From assembly GCA_003342895.1 (NCBI GenBank), contig PTFA01000158.1, positions 1,134,026 through 1,198,025 of the forward strand: a DNA stretch of 64,000 nt, in the 5' to 3' direction. Made by a program: the position numbers and the translations under genes. This document shows positions 1-13,600 of this stretch, one piece after another (the first letter of the stretch is position 1; every line of letters starts with the position of its first letter). A model generated the notes under the pieces. That model was not told the DNA's origin. It did not search any database and saw nothing but the letters and a program-made list of their open reading frames with translations. Source of the stretch: Casuarius casuarius. Its lineage: Eukaryota; Chordata; Aves; Casuariiformes; Casuariidae.

Positions 1-3000
1 ACTTGGTCATTGTCTATCCAATATGTGAAGTCTTCATTGATCTCTTTAGATAAAGACTTTGGACTGCGCTCAGAGGGATCCTTCATGAATCCAAACAGAG
101 TCCTGGGGCAAGAGAGCCTTCCCATCTTTGTTGTCATCGAAAATAGAAAAGAACTGAGATAGTCATGAAACTGCATTTCATCTGCGTAATGACTGAAAAT
201 TACTTCAGCCTTTTCTTAATCGTAAACAGATCTAACTGGCATAAAATAGTGTTAGAATTACAGTACTTTCGGAACGGTCTCAGAAGAGCACCTTATTCAA
301 AGCCAAATCTGCTTGGCTGTGCAGAATATTTTCCCATTGGCTATTAAAAACTGTTTACTGCTAAAAGGCATTTACAGACCAAAAAACAAACAGAAAACCT
401 ACTTTGCTTTATCTTGAAAAAACTCTTATTTCCTGGGTAGTTTTTTGACCTTTTTTTCCCCCTGCACTACCAAAATGTCCAAAAAGGTGTTGAGAGCAGT
501 AGCAAACTTGGTCACCAAAATCACATATATCTCTTCCATAATTAAAGAAAAAATCCTAACATGTAAATGGTGTAACTTGAATTTTAAAACCTTCCTAAAA
601 AGTGTCTTAATGTAAATATACCTCTATGCTATCGAAATATGACTGATGCTCAGAAGTAAAATGATGCACTGAATTAAAATGTATTTTTTTCATATAAATT
701 CATATAAATTGTGTTAGCCGAGTCTATTAAGATCTCTGAAATTAAAAGCAATGGCTGCCCCCAGGCCCTCGTTCTGGTTGGCTTGCCTGTACCACTAACA
801 TCCTTGTAGTTATGTGGTTACCTGCCAATAACCACTATTTTTGTTCTGTGTGGTCTCCAGGTGGATCATTAGCTTGTAACGTCGTGTGTAGTAGCTAGCA
901 TTGACACTACAGCTGCTGGTGCTAAGGGGTTGGGGTGAATATGGGAGGTAGAAGTGCTCCTTTCAGCATTAGCGTGGACTTTTGTCGTTTTAAAGTGACT
1001 GCATATCAGCAGGGCCGAAGATGATCTTTACAGAGCCCATAACATAGAAACAGTTATTTGAGTTGCAAACTTTGAAGCTGCCTTCTTCATGAAAGGCTTA
1101 AGATATATTATATATATGATACACATTTCAAGATATCTTTTAGGTAGCCTTCTTATTAACAGGCTATTAAATTGAGCTTAATTAATGTTGCTTCTGGAAA
1201 GAAAGTGCTCCAGTTAATAGTTATTCGATAAAAGGGAAGAAAATCAATTTGCCACACAGCTGTAAAACGATCATACCTCTCCCTTGATACACATTAGTAG
1301 AAAATATCACTGTAACAGATATATGAATCTTGGTAAATGGGAGAATAGGGAAGTTCTCAGTTTGTTTGAATATTTCTTTTTCTAGTATAATGAAGTTCTT
1401 CAGTATCTCATAATGTCTATTTTGAATTATTTTCAAGACAAATGGCGTATTGGTCCTTTGAACAAGCAGTTACAACTTGCTGATGGTTCTCTCTGACTGC
1501 CAGCACTCATGTCTGGCTTTTGCCTCCAAAGTGGCAGAAAGGTTCAGAAGACTGTGCAGTAGGTCTGGGAAGTTTATTATTAAGAAAATGGGAATATTCA
1601 GGTAATTTTCCTATCATCTGTAAAAGGAAAAGGTATTTCTTTTCATCAGTTGTAGAAGGAATACTCTCTTGGAGGGCTTTGTCCTCATACTACGTGGGAA
1701 GGCAAAGAGAAGCCCCATGTTTACCTTTTCTTCACTAGTTCTTACTTGAGCCAGCACTTCCAGTTGTCACTGCCTCCACGGGTGGCTGGAGACCTGTTTT
1801 GCAAAGCAAGTTGCGGTAAGGGTCAAGCCCGGGGGGCTCACTGTGCCCCTTCGTTGTGGGGTGGGAAAGGGGAACCAGTAGGTGCAGGGTCCAGCCATCG
1901 CCCATGCCGTGCCTCCCCCAAAACGCTGGCTTCAGCAGGCGGTCTTGCTGCAGCCCTGAGTACCATTCAGCCCCAAAGAGAGCAAAAGAAACATAAGGCA
2001 ATATATATTTCGTGGTTTACTTGTTCTTCTCAGAAAAGCAAACAAAAACTCAAAACGGCTGCGTACTCAAGAAAGCGGTAAAGGCTTTCAGAGGTCTTTA
2101 GGAAATAAGTAGGTCTCATTGCTAAAATTCTCTGGTCACAAAAATATTCCTTCATCTCTCTTGCAATCCCCTTATCCTCCTAGCTCTTCCCTAAGGCAGG
2201 TATTTTGCACTAGTTAAAGGCTTCACCAAAAAGTCTCAGCGTTTTTTTATTGGAGTTTCCTCAAAAGTCAGTTGGATTATTGCATCTGCCACAGGGCTAC
2301 AATAAAAAGAAAGTACTAAATCTCAGAGTAAAACAGTAAGGTTGCAGAACCGAAATAGTAGAAGAAAAAGCAAGAATTACTCCAGGAACAGTTAAAGTGA
2401 GAAGGGAGTCGGGAAGAAAGGTAAATTCAGAAGGGCAATATGGAAAGGAAGACAGTAGGAAAAAGAAGGAAGGAATGACGCAAGGGAGGAAAAAAGATGA
2501 TGTCCTAAGGACAAAAAATAGAAGAGTGTACTAGGAAAAAACAGCTGAAACACAGATGATAGGTTTATAAGCAGAAATGCTATGTTTACAGACAGAGGAG
2601 GCATATGTTATTGTCATATTTTTTCTTCAGTCTTCCTTTTATGGTATTTTAATGCTAATTTATACCTCTATTTTGTCTCAAAATGTTTCTACTCAGTTCT
2701 ACTGAAGGTGATGAAATTATGCACCACTCATTTTTTTATTACTGTAATGCGCAGTAATTTGTATAGGGCAGTCTATCATATATATATTTAACAGATATAG
2801 TTAATCACAATTGAAACAGGCTTCTTCCCCCCCCCCCCCTTTTTTTTTTCCTCAGACATACAGACAGATAGATGCATGTGTGGGGAGAGGAGCATTCCCA
2901 TATATTTAGGAATTAATTTTCACGTGTCATTAAACTCTGTTGGGACTTAATACTTGCTGCTTACTCCAAGAAATGTCTTACTCATGAATCATATCTTGTC

Positions 3001-4462
3001 ACGTATTTGTTTTAAAGTGCATTCTTTTAAAAAATATCTTGGAACAGAAGTGTGCTTCTATTTATTTCTTTTAATTCTTCTCTTAAAAAAATGCAGTTTG
3101 CACAGAATAAGGTTATGGGTGAAAAGATTTTGATTATTTCAACTGGAATAATTCATAGTACTGGATGTCAAGAATAGCTTTCTAGAATAACAGGATAGAT
3201 TAAAATGAATAAGCAGGAGGAATCGTGTAAAATATTTATTAAGTATAATTCGATAAGTATTGTTTTAGTAGCAGTTTTATTTTGGATATTAAGCTGTGGT
3301 TTTGTGTGGGTGAGAGTACTGTTACAAGAGGATGCAATGGCTGTGCTTTTTTACATGTTTGAAGAAATCCACAAAACTTTCAGTCTCTTCCCAATAAATG
3401 AAGACCTGCACATAAATCCGGCCCACATAAACTTAGAAAATCCAGCAGTTTGTGTGCACATGTGTTGTTAGACTACTGCACTGGTTGCTAGAGCAGTTGA
3501 TCTTTAGACTGTGTACTACCAATTTACCATAGACATGTCTTAATCTGTCCTCTCTGAACACTAGAAAGGAAATGTAAAGCTCCATGCAGAAGCCTGAAAC
3601 TAGCTGTTATGGGAAGTAAGACGTTTCTGATGATTGATGAGGTATTAAGTCTCTTCTATAGAGATAAATTTTAAAATGTTATTTTCTGAAACATTAATTT
3701 TAGACAGGCAGAAGTTATTGCTATGATTTCACAAAGCATAACGTAGTGTTTTTCATAACCCAGTCTTTGCATACTTCAGAGCAGAAAGCTCTTGATCTCT
3801 TAAAGTAGTTTATATTACATATTGATTAAAAATTAATAATGAAAAATACAAAGAAAAGTACATCTAAAAATGGAGATGCACTGTCATATACTGTTGTTCA
3901 TACGGAATATTGAAACTTGTATGAATTCACTGAGAACCTTTAAGAAAGGTGCTTTTGTTTGTAGAGCCCTTTATGCTATCTCATTAATGAAACTCTAGCC
4001 TCCTGAATTACAGCTATTTACTTTTCTTTCTCAGTGAAACGTATATCCTGTAATTTATTAAGTATTTTTGATGTGATATTTCAAAGTGCCTCTATTTTCT
4101 TTTAAAAATGTGTGGTACGAGTGCCGTATCAGTCTCCCTTTCATTTCATCAGCTAGGCTCACTTCTGTACAGAAGCAAATACCTGAAGAAATATTTTTGC
4201 TTTTTAATTCTACTCTTGTTTTTTCCTGTAATATGAGCAAACTAAAACTGCTTGGAGTTTATATTATGTGGAATTTGTATCAAATCCTGTTTCCTTTTCT
4301 TATAGAGATTATTTTTCAGTGTTATATTTTCTGATTTTTAGTATATTAGATAATAAATGAGAAGATAAAAAGCTATAGAATTACAGGGTTACATTAAAAC
4401 ACTTTGATAGTGGATTCTGAGGTGATAACATTTGAAAAAAGTAGATAGTTTCCCTGTGTTTC
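1..4462. other. non-coding interval, nothing functional seen apart from low-complexity tracts
   Basis: It is AT-rich, with only short chance ORFs. It contains a two-copy 10-mer (CATATAAATT at 691-710), a GC-richer patch around 1800-1960, a purine-rich block around 2341-2540, and a C13T10 tract at 2827-2849. No recognisable exon or repeat family was found. Confidence 0.5.
2827..2849 (+). repeat. homopolymer junction C13-T10
   Basis: Thirteen C are followed directly by ten T, a pure pyrimidine tract. Its length is prone to sequencing and replication error. Confidence 0.9.
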
Positions 4463-4508
4463 TATGTACGTACACACACACATATATATGCATGCACGCA
4501 CACGTACA
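4463..4508. repeat. 46-bp alternating pyrimidine-purine tract
   Basis: Every step from 4463 to 4508 alternates pyrimidine and purine, built from TG, TA, CA and CG dinucleotides including ACACACACAC, ATATATATG and CACGCACACGTAC. Such tracts are classical candidates for Z-DNA. Confidence 0.85.
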
Positions 4509-7500
4509 AATATTTGTTACTGTCTTTATATAAATAGCTCCAAATTAATGGTTTAAACCATTGTGTTGGTAACTTCTGTGAAAACTGATTTCTTATGTAT
4601 TTTAGATGATCTGGTGGATAGATGAAAATGTTTAGTGTTTTAAGAAGTGCCAGCTTAGAAATAACTATCAGTTAGTTTTCTTTAGTGTGTGCAGAAGTAA
4701 AGCATGGTATTACAATAGTGATTTGTGGATGAGAAGATAACCTTACAGGTTGGCAGACACTTTGGCAGAACATGGGATTTAGAGTTGCATACGCTTACTT
4801 CAAATACAAATGTGTTTAAAAAGGTGAGATAATCTTACTTTATATAAGCAATAGAATAAATCTTGGCAAAGTATTTCACCTTTTTCATTTGAATGGAGTA
4901 CGTTCCTTCTCTCTCTCTATCGTAATCTGTGACCAGACTTCCACTGGATTTCACTTTTTTTTTTCCTTCTTTTAAAGCATATAATGCCATATAATATTAC
5001 TCTGGTTTTGTTTTTGGTTGGAAGAGAAGTTGTTCCAGAGTTTTGCAGAACTGTGATCTTGGCTCTCTGCTGATTCACCGCAGGGGGAGCCTGATCTCCC
5101 CAGTATAAAATGTATACCCACCTCTGTCTCAAATAAGATACAGTAGAGTTAAAGGTAGGTCTTAAGCGTAATTTTTAAGTGCAGAAATTTGAGATGATAC
5201 TTTTTCAGTAGTGGTAAGAAGATATATACTAGGATATATAAAGAAAATATATACTAGGGTACGAAGTTGCAGTTCCCAATGCCTCATGTGTTCACATGCC
5301 AGCTGGATTAAGGTGGACATCTTCACTTGGCTTGGGAGCCTCTCCTGATGGCGTACTTGGACCTTCCTTTGAATCATCTGCGGTGGCTGCTGTAGGAAAT
5401 CTGTGAGGACAAGCAAATCCCAGTTTTTCTATTTCTGTCTTTTTACATTTGCAAGTGCAAATCACTATTTTTCACCTATTCATTTGGTTAGTGCAAGAAG
5501 GAATGAGGAAATAATGGCATTCATAAACTTAAAAAATCACTGTTTTGGATGTATCCATGATATAGGGAGCCTAGGTGAATGTGCACCAAACTTTATTGCC
5601 TAAATCTAGGTGGAATGAATCTAGGCCAGTTTTTTTTTTTACTTAGTTACCTAAAAATCATATTAAAAGATCCCTGAGGAGGAAGGGTTAGCATTTAGCA
5701 TCTGTGAAATGCTAAGAGATCATGGAGGATGGTTTTTCTAATTTATACTGTGTACATGACTTTATTTCCTTTCATGAAGTAAAAGGGTAGTAAAAGGAAG
5801 AAAGGAAGGGGAGAATGAAATACAGATATATTTAAGTATTGATTGTCTCAGTTATTACGAGTTTCCTTTGATGAGATTGACAGGAAAGAGACATCGTATC
5901 ACAAAACAGTTTCCTAAGTTGAAAAAGTAATATGAAATATTTGAAATCCTTCCTCCAAATTTAAAATAAATTTAACTTGTACAGTAATATAAGGTACAAA
6001 ACTAAAACAAATTTTGCAGTCTTTTTAGAGACTTACCAATGGTAAAAAGCGAAACCATTTATGCTTCTGATTCATACTAGAGATGCACCTCTTGATTTGG
6101 GGAGACATTTCAAATTTGCTGTTTTTTCTTTTTATTTCCCAAGAAATAATCCTTTAATAACTTTTTATTTAAAAATTTATGGAAGAGTACATGACCTTGT
6201 TATCGTTGACTTGTTAGTGAATTTTACGTACATTGGCGGAAATATACACCAGATGTGTGTCATTTTCCCTCAGATTTGGTAACAGCATTTAAACTATTGC
6301 TTTAAATTGGATACCCAACAATTTTCAGTTTAATAAGTTTTTTTCTAATGCCTTAAAATTTTCAGGAGAAAGTAGCGTGACAGTAATATAGTAGGCTTAA
6401 AGGGTTCAAATGTTGTAACATATTTAATATTCATGTTTACCTTCTGGGTGTATATGATTGCAGGTTTAAAATATTGTTGGTGCGTGCTTGTTTTGTTCGA
6501 GAGATCAGGAGTTATCAGACTGCTTTCTTGAAAACACACTGAGAGAAAAAAACACTTTTGCCTTTGATCATGATTGTCATCTGCTTGATATCTGTGATAT
6601 TTACAGTTTCTTCACAGGATATGCATGCCACATCTTCTTTCAAGTACTTGTTGTACTCCTAATTTTATTGCCAGTTATCTTATGGCTCTCATGCCAAGCC
6701 AAGCAATATCAAGAAGTCCAAATATATCACTTGTAAGAGGTTACAGAATGCGCGCCTCTACCTACAGTCTGTACTGTAAGTTTTAAGCATTCAAAGGGAT
6801 AAATAAATATAAATACCTGTAGTCTGGTTGTTTACAGTAAATAACTCGGGTCTCAAACCCTTCTTCTGATAGTAACTTTTGGAAAGAGAGAAGCATCTTT
6901 CAGAAGGAGCAAATGAAGGATCACATTTAGGGGTGATCTTTACCTCAGTCCCGTTATCCTGCAGAGCCGAGCCATCATCCCAGTCTCTCCCTTCCTCTTT
7001 CTCACAAGGTAACGGCAATGTTTCTCCTGAAAAGTGATCAAGAAGACAGGAGAGCGGAGCCAGAGTTCAGTACCATGCCCTTCAGGTATTAAGTATCAGC
7101 ACCGTAATTGTCAGAGGAAAGGAAAGTCTCACCGATTATTGGTATCAGTTTCCCTGTGTCACGGTCACTTGTTGACAGTTGTGGTTGAAACCGTGGGAGG
7201 GGGACAGGGATTTGTCCCACCTGGGTTAGGAGGACAGTCTTGCTAGGCTCTGTGCCTGGTGGATAGCGAGACGCTCTTCTTGAGGCCTTTTTTTGTTCTA
7301 TAGCTGCTTTGAATTGCTCTCTCTGACTCTGTACCTAATTTGCAAGTTACCAGGTCATTTTTACTTTTTTTCCCCCTGATCTAGTGGAGAAACATGCTCT
7401 TGCAGAGCTCTGCTGCTTTGACTCTGTTTTTATATACCTAAGTATTACCTAAGCCTTAATTACACTCGAATGATATCCCCAGAATAAAAGTGACGGTTGT

Positions 7501-8974
7501 CCTTCTGGCTTTTTTAAAGAAGAGGGATACCACCTTGAATCCTTTGAACTGCATTTGTTGTTGTTGTTAAAGGAGGTTTTCCAGTCCCAGTTCATACTAT
7601 TTTTCACTCTGTCCTTCAAGTTGAGAAGGTGGTAGTGGAGTGAAATAGGTGGGCAGCTAATTTAGTGATGTATGGTCTTCTCATCCTCAAACTAGTCCAT
7701 GTAGCCCTCACTGTTCTTGAAGGTATACGTTACCATTAGACTAGATCTGAAGGAAGAACTTTAATTGTGTGACCTGAAGTAAGGCTGTCGCAGGATTTCC
7801 ACTGGGGATCACTTATGCTGCTCCTGATCCTGCTGTGGGTGGAAAGGGTTTACAGCAGCCTCTCGATTATCAGTGAAGAAAATTTCCACTGCAGTCTCTC
7901 CTAGCTTTCTCCAACCAGCTTCTTTGCGGTCGCAACTTTTCATTTTGAGATGTGTTGATACACCCATTCCTTAGTAATATGCTTTTCAAAAATCGGGAAG
8001 ATAATCTGATAGTGAAAGTTGGTGACTTCTCCTACCTTGGGCTTCTCTGCTTTTAAACAGGAACAAAGATAGTTCTGCACTAAACTCAGGTGTCTTTATT
8101 TGCTGTGGATTAAGGGCTTCAGGACTGCAGAAGATTTACCAGTAAATGGGAACAAAAGAATACGTTTTGATAAAAGCATTGTATGTGTTTCCATAGCCAC
8201 ATGTGCCAATATGCATGGTACAAACCAACTGAAAGAGTGATTACAGTATGTGCATTCACTGTTAAAAATGTAACTAAATATTCTTCCCAGAAATAATTAG
8301 TTTCTTTAGAAGTTAAAAAGACACACCAGTTATTGTGAACAGTTCGTTGCACTTGCTAAACCAACAGGTTTATTCTCTCACAGAAAATACTAACTTTTGA
8401 ATACAATATGAAGAGATTGAATTTAATTTCCGTGTTTGGTCGCTTTCAGACGTATGTTAAGTATACCCCTGGGAATTTATTTAAACCTGTCCCTTCCAAC
8501 AGCAGATCTTGTCCACTTTTAACAGAGTGTAGTTGGATCCAATTGCACAGACCCCTCGAGAGAGGAAGCGCATTGCCTGCAGCCAAGCCGGGCACAAATT
8601 ATGGCTGTACAATAGGGAGCATTTTTCCACCGTTATCACTTTTCAGTGGAGATTCTTTTCCAGATATGTGACGGTGACTCAGTGAACCGGGGAGGTGCTT
8701 ACCTGCAAGGTGAGCTGCTAGTAACGGGAGAGGCTTTTGAGGTCTAAAATTTCAGGCGTCTCTGTCCAGAGAGCCATCCCCAAAGGAAGAGGGAGAATGT
8801 GTCTCCTCCCCTTTTTTTAGGTTTCCTCTGCCAATCACAAAGGGCTTTTGTCCGGCTGGCGTATGGATGTGTCTCGGCTTTGGCTGTCCATCATGTTCCT
8901 GTCATCCTTAAACGCAAAATAAAAGAGGGGAAATAGCTTCTGTTTCTCAGGCTTGGAGGATAAACTGCTTGTGG
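4509..8974. other. non-coding interval, nothing recognised
   Basis: It is AT-rich intronic sequence with only short chance ORFs, up to about 88 residues. No repeat family, RNA gene or convincing exon was seen. Confidence 0.5.
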
Positions 8975-9110
8975 CTGCTGGGGACCCCCGTGTCCCCGCT
9001 GCCCTGGAGCACTTTCCGCCGGGGCCTGATCCTGACCCACGCGGTACCTTGCCCCGCACTGCGGCGCTCCTAAGGCGCTGCTCGAGCGAGGCTGGCGTTA
9101 CAAGTCAGAC
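8975..9110. promoter_or_regulatory. small CpG-dense patch inside the inferred intron
   Basis: About 13 CpG dinucleotides fall between 8989 and 9096, roughly what base composition predicts with no CpG loss, in an otherwise CpG-poor, AT-rich interval. It is too short to be a conventional CpG island. It could be an unmethylated regulatory element, an internal promoter, or a young insertion. A TTTCTCAG acceptor-like site sits just before it at about 8950. Confidence 0.3.
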
Positions 9111-9454
9111 GATGAGCAAGCAATTGAGCTTCACAGATTCGATTTCGCTCTTTGATCCTGGCATTAAAGTGTCAAGGTCTCAAAGTGGGAGCGTAGTGCA
9201 GACAAGACTTCCGGCTGCTTTAATCCTCTGGCTATAAAGATCTATTCATAGGGCGTAAGGATTGGATTTGATTTTTGCGTGGTTTCAAAGCTGTTAGGTG
9301 TATTCTGCCTATGTTTATGACTAATTGCCAAACTATACAAAGTTAGTGTTTTTGCCTTAATTTAAAATTATTTTTCTGTAAACTTTCTTTTGCATGTTTT
9401 CTATATATTTGGCAATTAATTGATTTATTGTTTCACGTGTATTTGAGGCACTAT

Positions 9455-9595
9455 GTTTGTTTTATGGATGGGGTACTGAGGCAGAAAAATTAGGTAATGT
9501 GCTGAAGGTCGGATAAGAAATCTGTGGTGACAGTGCCTTTGAGCCATAGGCTTCCAGTCCAGGTCCTAAGTCACCAGGCTATCTTCCCTGTGTTC
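9455..9595 (-). repeat. MIR / core-SINE relic
   Basis: The + strand reads like the reverse complement of MIR: GATGGGGTACTGAGGCAGA, then TAGGTAATGTGCTGAAGGTC, then CAGTCCAGGTCCTAAGTCACC. These match in order the familiar blocks for gat-gaggaaactgaggc, the 'aaggtcacac' core and the 'gaacccaggtct' segment. It is highly diverged, as expected for an amniote-age element. Confidence 0.6.
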
Positions 9596-10412
9596 CTCTT
9601 ATAGCACATAACTTACCGTTAGGACTGGGGCGTGATACTGGATTACTGTGAGAGGATTAACGTAGGAAGTAGGATAAAAGTAGCTGTATGATAACATACA
9701 GTTTTAAGCCAAATAAACACTAGCGTGGTAGATTTTTTTTTTTGTTGTTTTCTTTTTCAGCAGAATCGGATACTTTTATTATATTTTGGCTTTCTGAGAG
9801 AGTGGGAACATCAATTTCAGTTTCTTAATATCTCCTTTTTAACCAATTTCAAAAAAGAAGGGGAGGAAAAAGATGAACGAACAGACTGTGAAAGAAAAGA
9901 AAAGGAGTTTTCTTACATACTTCTTGAAGTTACCTTATAGAATGTTTTCCTGAAGAATTTTATATGCTGATTAAGGTTTTAGAGATGTGCTTTTGTAATA
10001 TGGTGAAAGTGAAGTTGATTTAATGCTTTTACTCTTATTTCTTTTGTTTTCTTTACTCTGCTGACTCCTTGCCTTAATTTCTTTTTTCCAACTGTTTCCT
10101 GTCTGTTCTTCCTGTTTTTGCTGCTGGTCTATTAAAAATAGTTACCTAGTTTTGCTGAGCTGAGGAATATATATATAGTTGCTTATTTAATTTAGAAAAA
10201 ATCATCCTGACATTAAAGAAGAGATCCCGTTGAGCTGCAGTTATGAAACTGTGAAGAATAATCGGATTATTTGCAAAATGCATCTAGGAAAACAGAGTCA
10301 CTCTGAGGAATGAATGATAAGACAGTGGAAGGATTAGATTTCAGAAATCCCAGCCTGTCACGTGAATGTTACCTGTGTTTGACTGTTACAGTTCTCTGAG
10401 GACAAACTGAGC

Positions 10413-10436
10413 TGTAGTTCTTGAAAAAGAACTACA
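10413..10436. repeat. 10-bp perfect hairpin with GAAA loop
   Basis: TGTAGTTCTT (10413-10422), loop GAAA, then AAGAACTACA (10427-10436). It is followed immediately by a 35-nt all-purine run. Confidence 0.85.
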
Positions 10437-10470
10437 AGGGAAAAAGAAAAAAGAAAAAGAAAAAAAGAGA
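10436..10470 (+). repeat. 35-nt pure purine tract
   Basis: It consists only of A and G, mainly A5-6G units. It could adopt a triplex form, or it could be a decayed A-rich retroposon tail. Confidence 0.85.
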
Positions 10471-10602
10471 TGCAGTTCTTGCAGACACCATCATGGCCAT
10501 GAACTACAAGTCCTAAACTGGTAACTTATACTGGTCACATGTTTCTGATTTGATAGGAGTCAGGGCAGAAAATCTCCATTTCATGAAAGGCAGAAGACAA
10601 TG

Positions 10603-10622
10603 ACATTACATTACATTACATT
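10603..10622 (+). repeat. (ACATT)4 microsatellite
   Basis: Four perfect tandem copies of ACATT. Confidence 0.95.
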
Positions 10623-13600
10623 CTGCGTATTTTGGTACTTTTTAATAAAATTAATAGTGTCTTTATGTAAGAGTTGTACACAATTAGATATTTTATGTGT
10701 AGCAACTGTGCAAGTTCAATATATTCCTAGTCTAATTTTTCTAGAGCACAGTCTTAAAAATATGGTTTTTGACATATGACATTTATATTTCATTTTAGGA
10801 GCAAGCATATTTTTAACTATAGGCATTGGACATACTTGGAATTCTGTTCCTATGAGCTAATTGCTGACTAGAATAGGAAAATAAGAGCTACTCTGTGGTT
10901 AGATGTTTGTGGTCTTTCTTTTGGCTTTTGTCCCTGAGATAAAATGTCAGGAAAAACATACTAACGGATAATGGTATCAAATATTGTATCCTGGACATAA
11001 TTTTAAGCCTGTCGAATATCTAGTACTTTATAAACATTGAATTACATCACACTTCTTCATTCTACCTTCTCCTTATACACTCTTTTGTTAGAAGAGTATA
11101 AATTATGTCATAGATGATTTTCACAGACATGCTTTCAGTTCATAAAGTCTCAGTTTCACAAAAGAAGAAACTTCAGCACAAAACCAGCTTCTTCTGTGAA
11201 AATGAGACTTTACGGGCCATTTACAATATTCTGAAGAATGAGATTTTTTTTATTCTCTTTCATGTGCGTGATGTAATGATTAGAAAACATATTGGGAAAA
11301 GTTTTCTAGTAGTATTTTTTAGCCAAAATAGTTATTGCCCCAAAGTAACCAAATCTGATTAATACAATATCAAAATAATTTAAAATCTGACTGTGCTCTT
11401 ATTAACATTAATACCAAACCTAGGGTCCAATCATCAGGTGAAACTGTGGTTAAAAAAATTAGATGTCAAATTTTCAATTGAGTTTTAGGAAGCTTGAATT
11501 TCACTTATGGTATGAATAAGAGAATTGTATAAGTTAAGTGAGAAAAACCTGAATAAACAGTAAATTTTATCAGTCATATTCATTGTTGATATTTCGCTTT
11601 AAAGAGTAAGAATTAATGTATTTAAGGTTAAAAACTATATTTTTAAAAGTGGGAAGAATACATTAGGAATTTTATTCAGTAATTCTCCACTATGTCAGTA
11701 TACTGTGAGAGATATTTTCTATACAAACTTAAATGAAAATATATTTCACTTGTTTCAGTGAAACAATTAATTAAACACGCATTTGACTCGGTATCGTGCA
11801 AATGCCAAAACATTCTGGGATGGTTACTCAAATGAACTCTTTGAAGACGCTTAGGAGAAACAAACAGCCTGCATAGTTATTTGTCAAGAATAAATTGTGT
11901 CAAGCCAATCTGACTTCCTTCTGTGAGGATAACAGTCTTTGTTGATTCAGAAGTAATAGTGAATATCACATATCTCAGCTTCAGTAAGTCTTCAGACCCA
12001 TTCTTATGTGATGGTCTCATAAGCAAGCTCTTGAAGTATGCCATAGAAGAAAAACCCACAAGGTGGTTCTAAAGCTGGTTGAAAAAACTGAATACTGAGT
12101 TCACTCTCAGAGTGGAAGGATTTTATCTTTTGGGGATGCTTGGTTACACCCACAAATTTAATAAAAATCAGTTCTAAGGTTATCCAGGTTATTAATGAAG
12201 TTATTGAACAGTTAGGCCAAATCAGTCTTATATTCTAAGTTTGGTTTCATCTGGAAATTTAGTTAGATTTTAATTGAAAATGAGAAATGTTCCTCCAAAT
12301 AGGATGTAACTCAGTAATGACGAATGGTTTTGGGAGAAAGCCTTAATTGTATAAATACAGAATATGGAACTTTAGAAGGCTCCTTAAGGGCCTAGAAGCT
12401 AGATTACAACCTGAACATGAGTCAAAAGTATCACGATATGGGAAAAAGCACTTGTAATGAGGTGTCTAAATAAAGTACAGCACACATGTGAAGTTATCAT
12501 TCTGCACCGCTTAGCTGTGGTAGCCTCAGCTGGAGTACCAAACTTCAAAGCTGTATGTGGTCAAATGGGACAGAAGCCAGAGAAGAAAGAGAATGATCAG
12601 ACATTTATAGACCATATTTTTGAGGAACTTGAAATTACTTGAAATGGTCTGTTTAGTCTAGAAGAAAAAGACTGATAATGGTTTTCAGATATATGCAATG
12701 CTTCTGTAAAGAGAAAGAGAATAATGTGTTCTTTCTCTGGTGAAGAGTAGAAGAAATACTAGATTAAAATTGAAGCAAGGTAAACGCAGGTTGGAAGTAA
12801 GTATGTTGGAAAAACTTTCTAATATTAAGTGTAGCTGAACAGTAGGACAGTTTGCTCAGGGATATGGAGCAATAATTTGGTCATGAAAGAACAGATCAGA
12901 CAAGAGCGGTAGATCTACATTTGATCCTGCTTGTTGATGGGGAATGGATTTAGAAATCCCTTCTGTTCTTACCTTCTATAATGTTATGCCATCATTCTGT
13001 ATAACTCGTGATACAGCTTGAATTTTTGAGTAGTTTATTAGTATGTCTCTGAGGCTGCATATTGATTTTGAGCTTAATAGGATTGCTCAAGTGTTCAAGT
13101 ATTGGTAAACGGAGGCTAACTGTATGCAGTCAAAATAACACTTAACTTTAGGTATTTGTCTTTGGTATTTTAAAACAATCCAATTTTCATTGCCTGCAGT
13201 AGGAGTTTTTTGGTTGTTCCCTTAAAGAGCATCGGTTGGAAATGTTACTTTTTTTGTGTGTCACCTGGGTGCCAGAAAGCAGTAAATTATATTTAGCTGT
13301 AGAATGGAAGAGGTTTGGGAGGACTGCTGGCAGAATAAGTCGTGTACCACTGAGGCAACAAAGATGGGTTATATGAGAGAGGAGGCATGTCAAGCAGTAG
13401 CCACAGCATCTTTGTGATTTAATGCAATATTAGCACACATGGTCTCCTGTATAAGAAAGAAAAAGTATTGTAGCCCTGATCTTTCTTTAACAGCTGCTAT
13501 GAAAGGCTGTTTGAAATCCTGTCAATTTTGAAACCTTGTCACTTGTAAAACGGAGATACCAGGTAGCTTAAGGTTTTGCCAATTTTTTGTTTACTGCTTT

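Noticed and set aside
8953..9237. 94-codon ORF over the CpG-dense patch, considered as a first exon
   Set aside because: It starts only at TTG, the translation is dominated by Pro/Arg as expected from GC-rich DNA, and it matches no TMEM135 N-terminal sequence.
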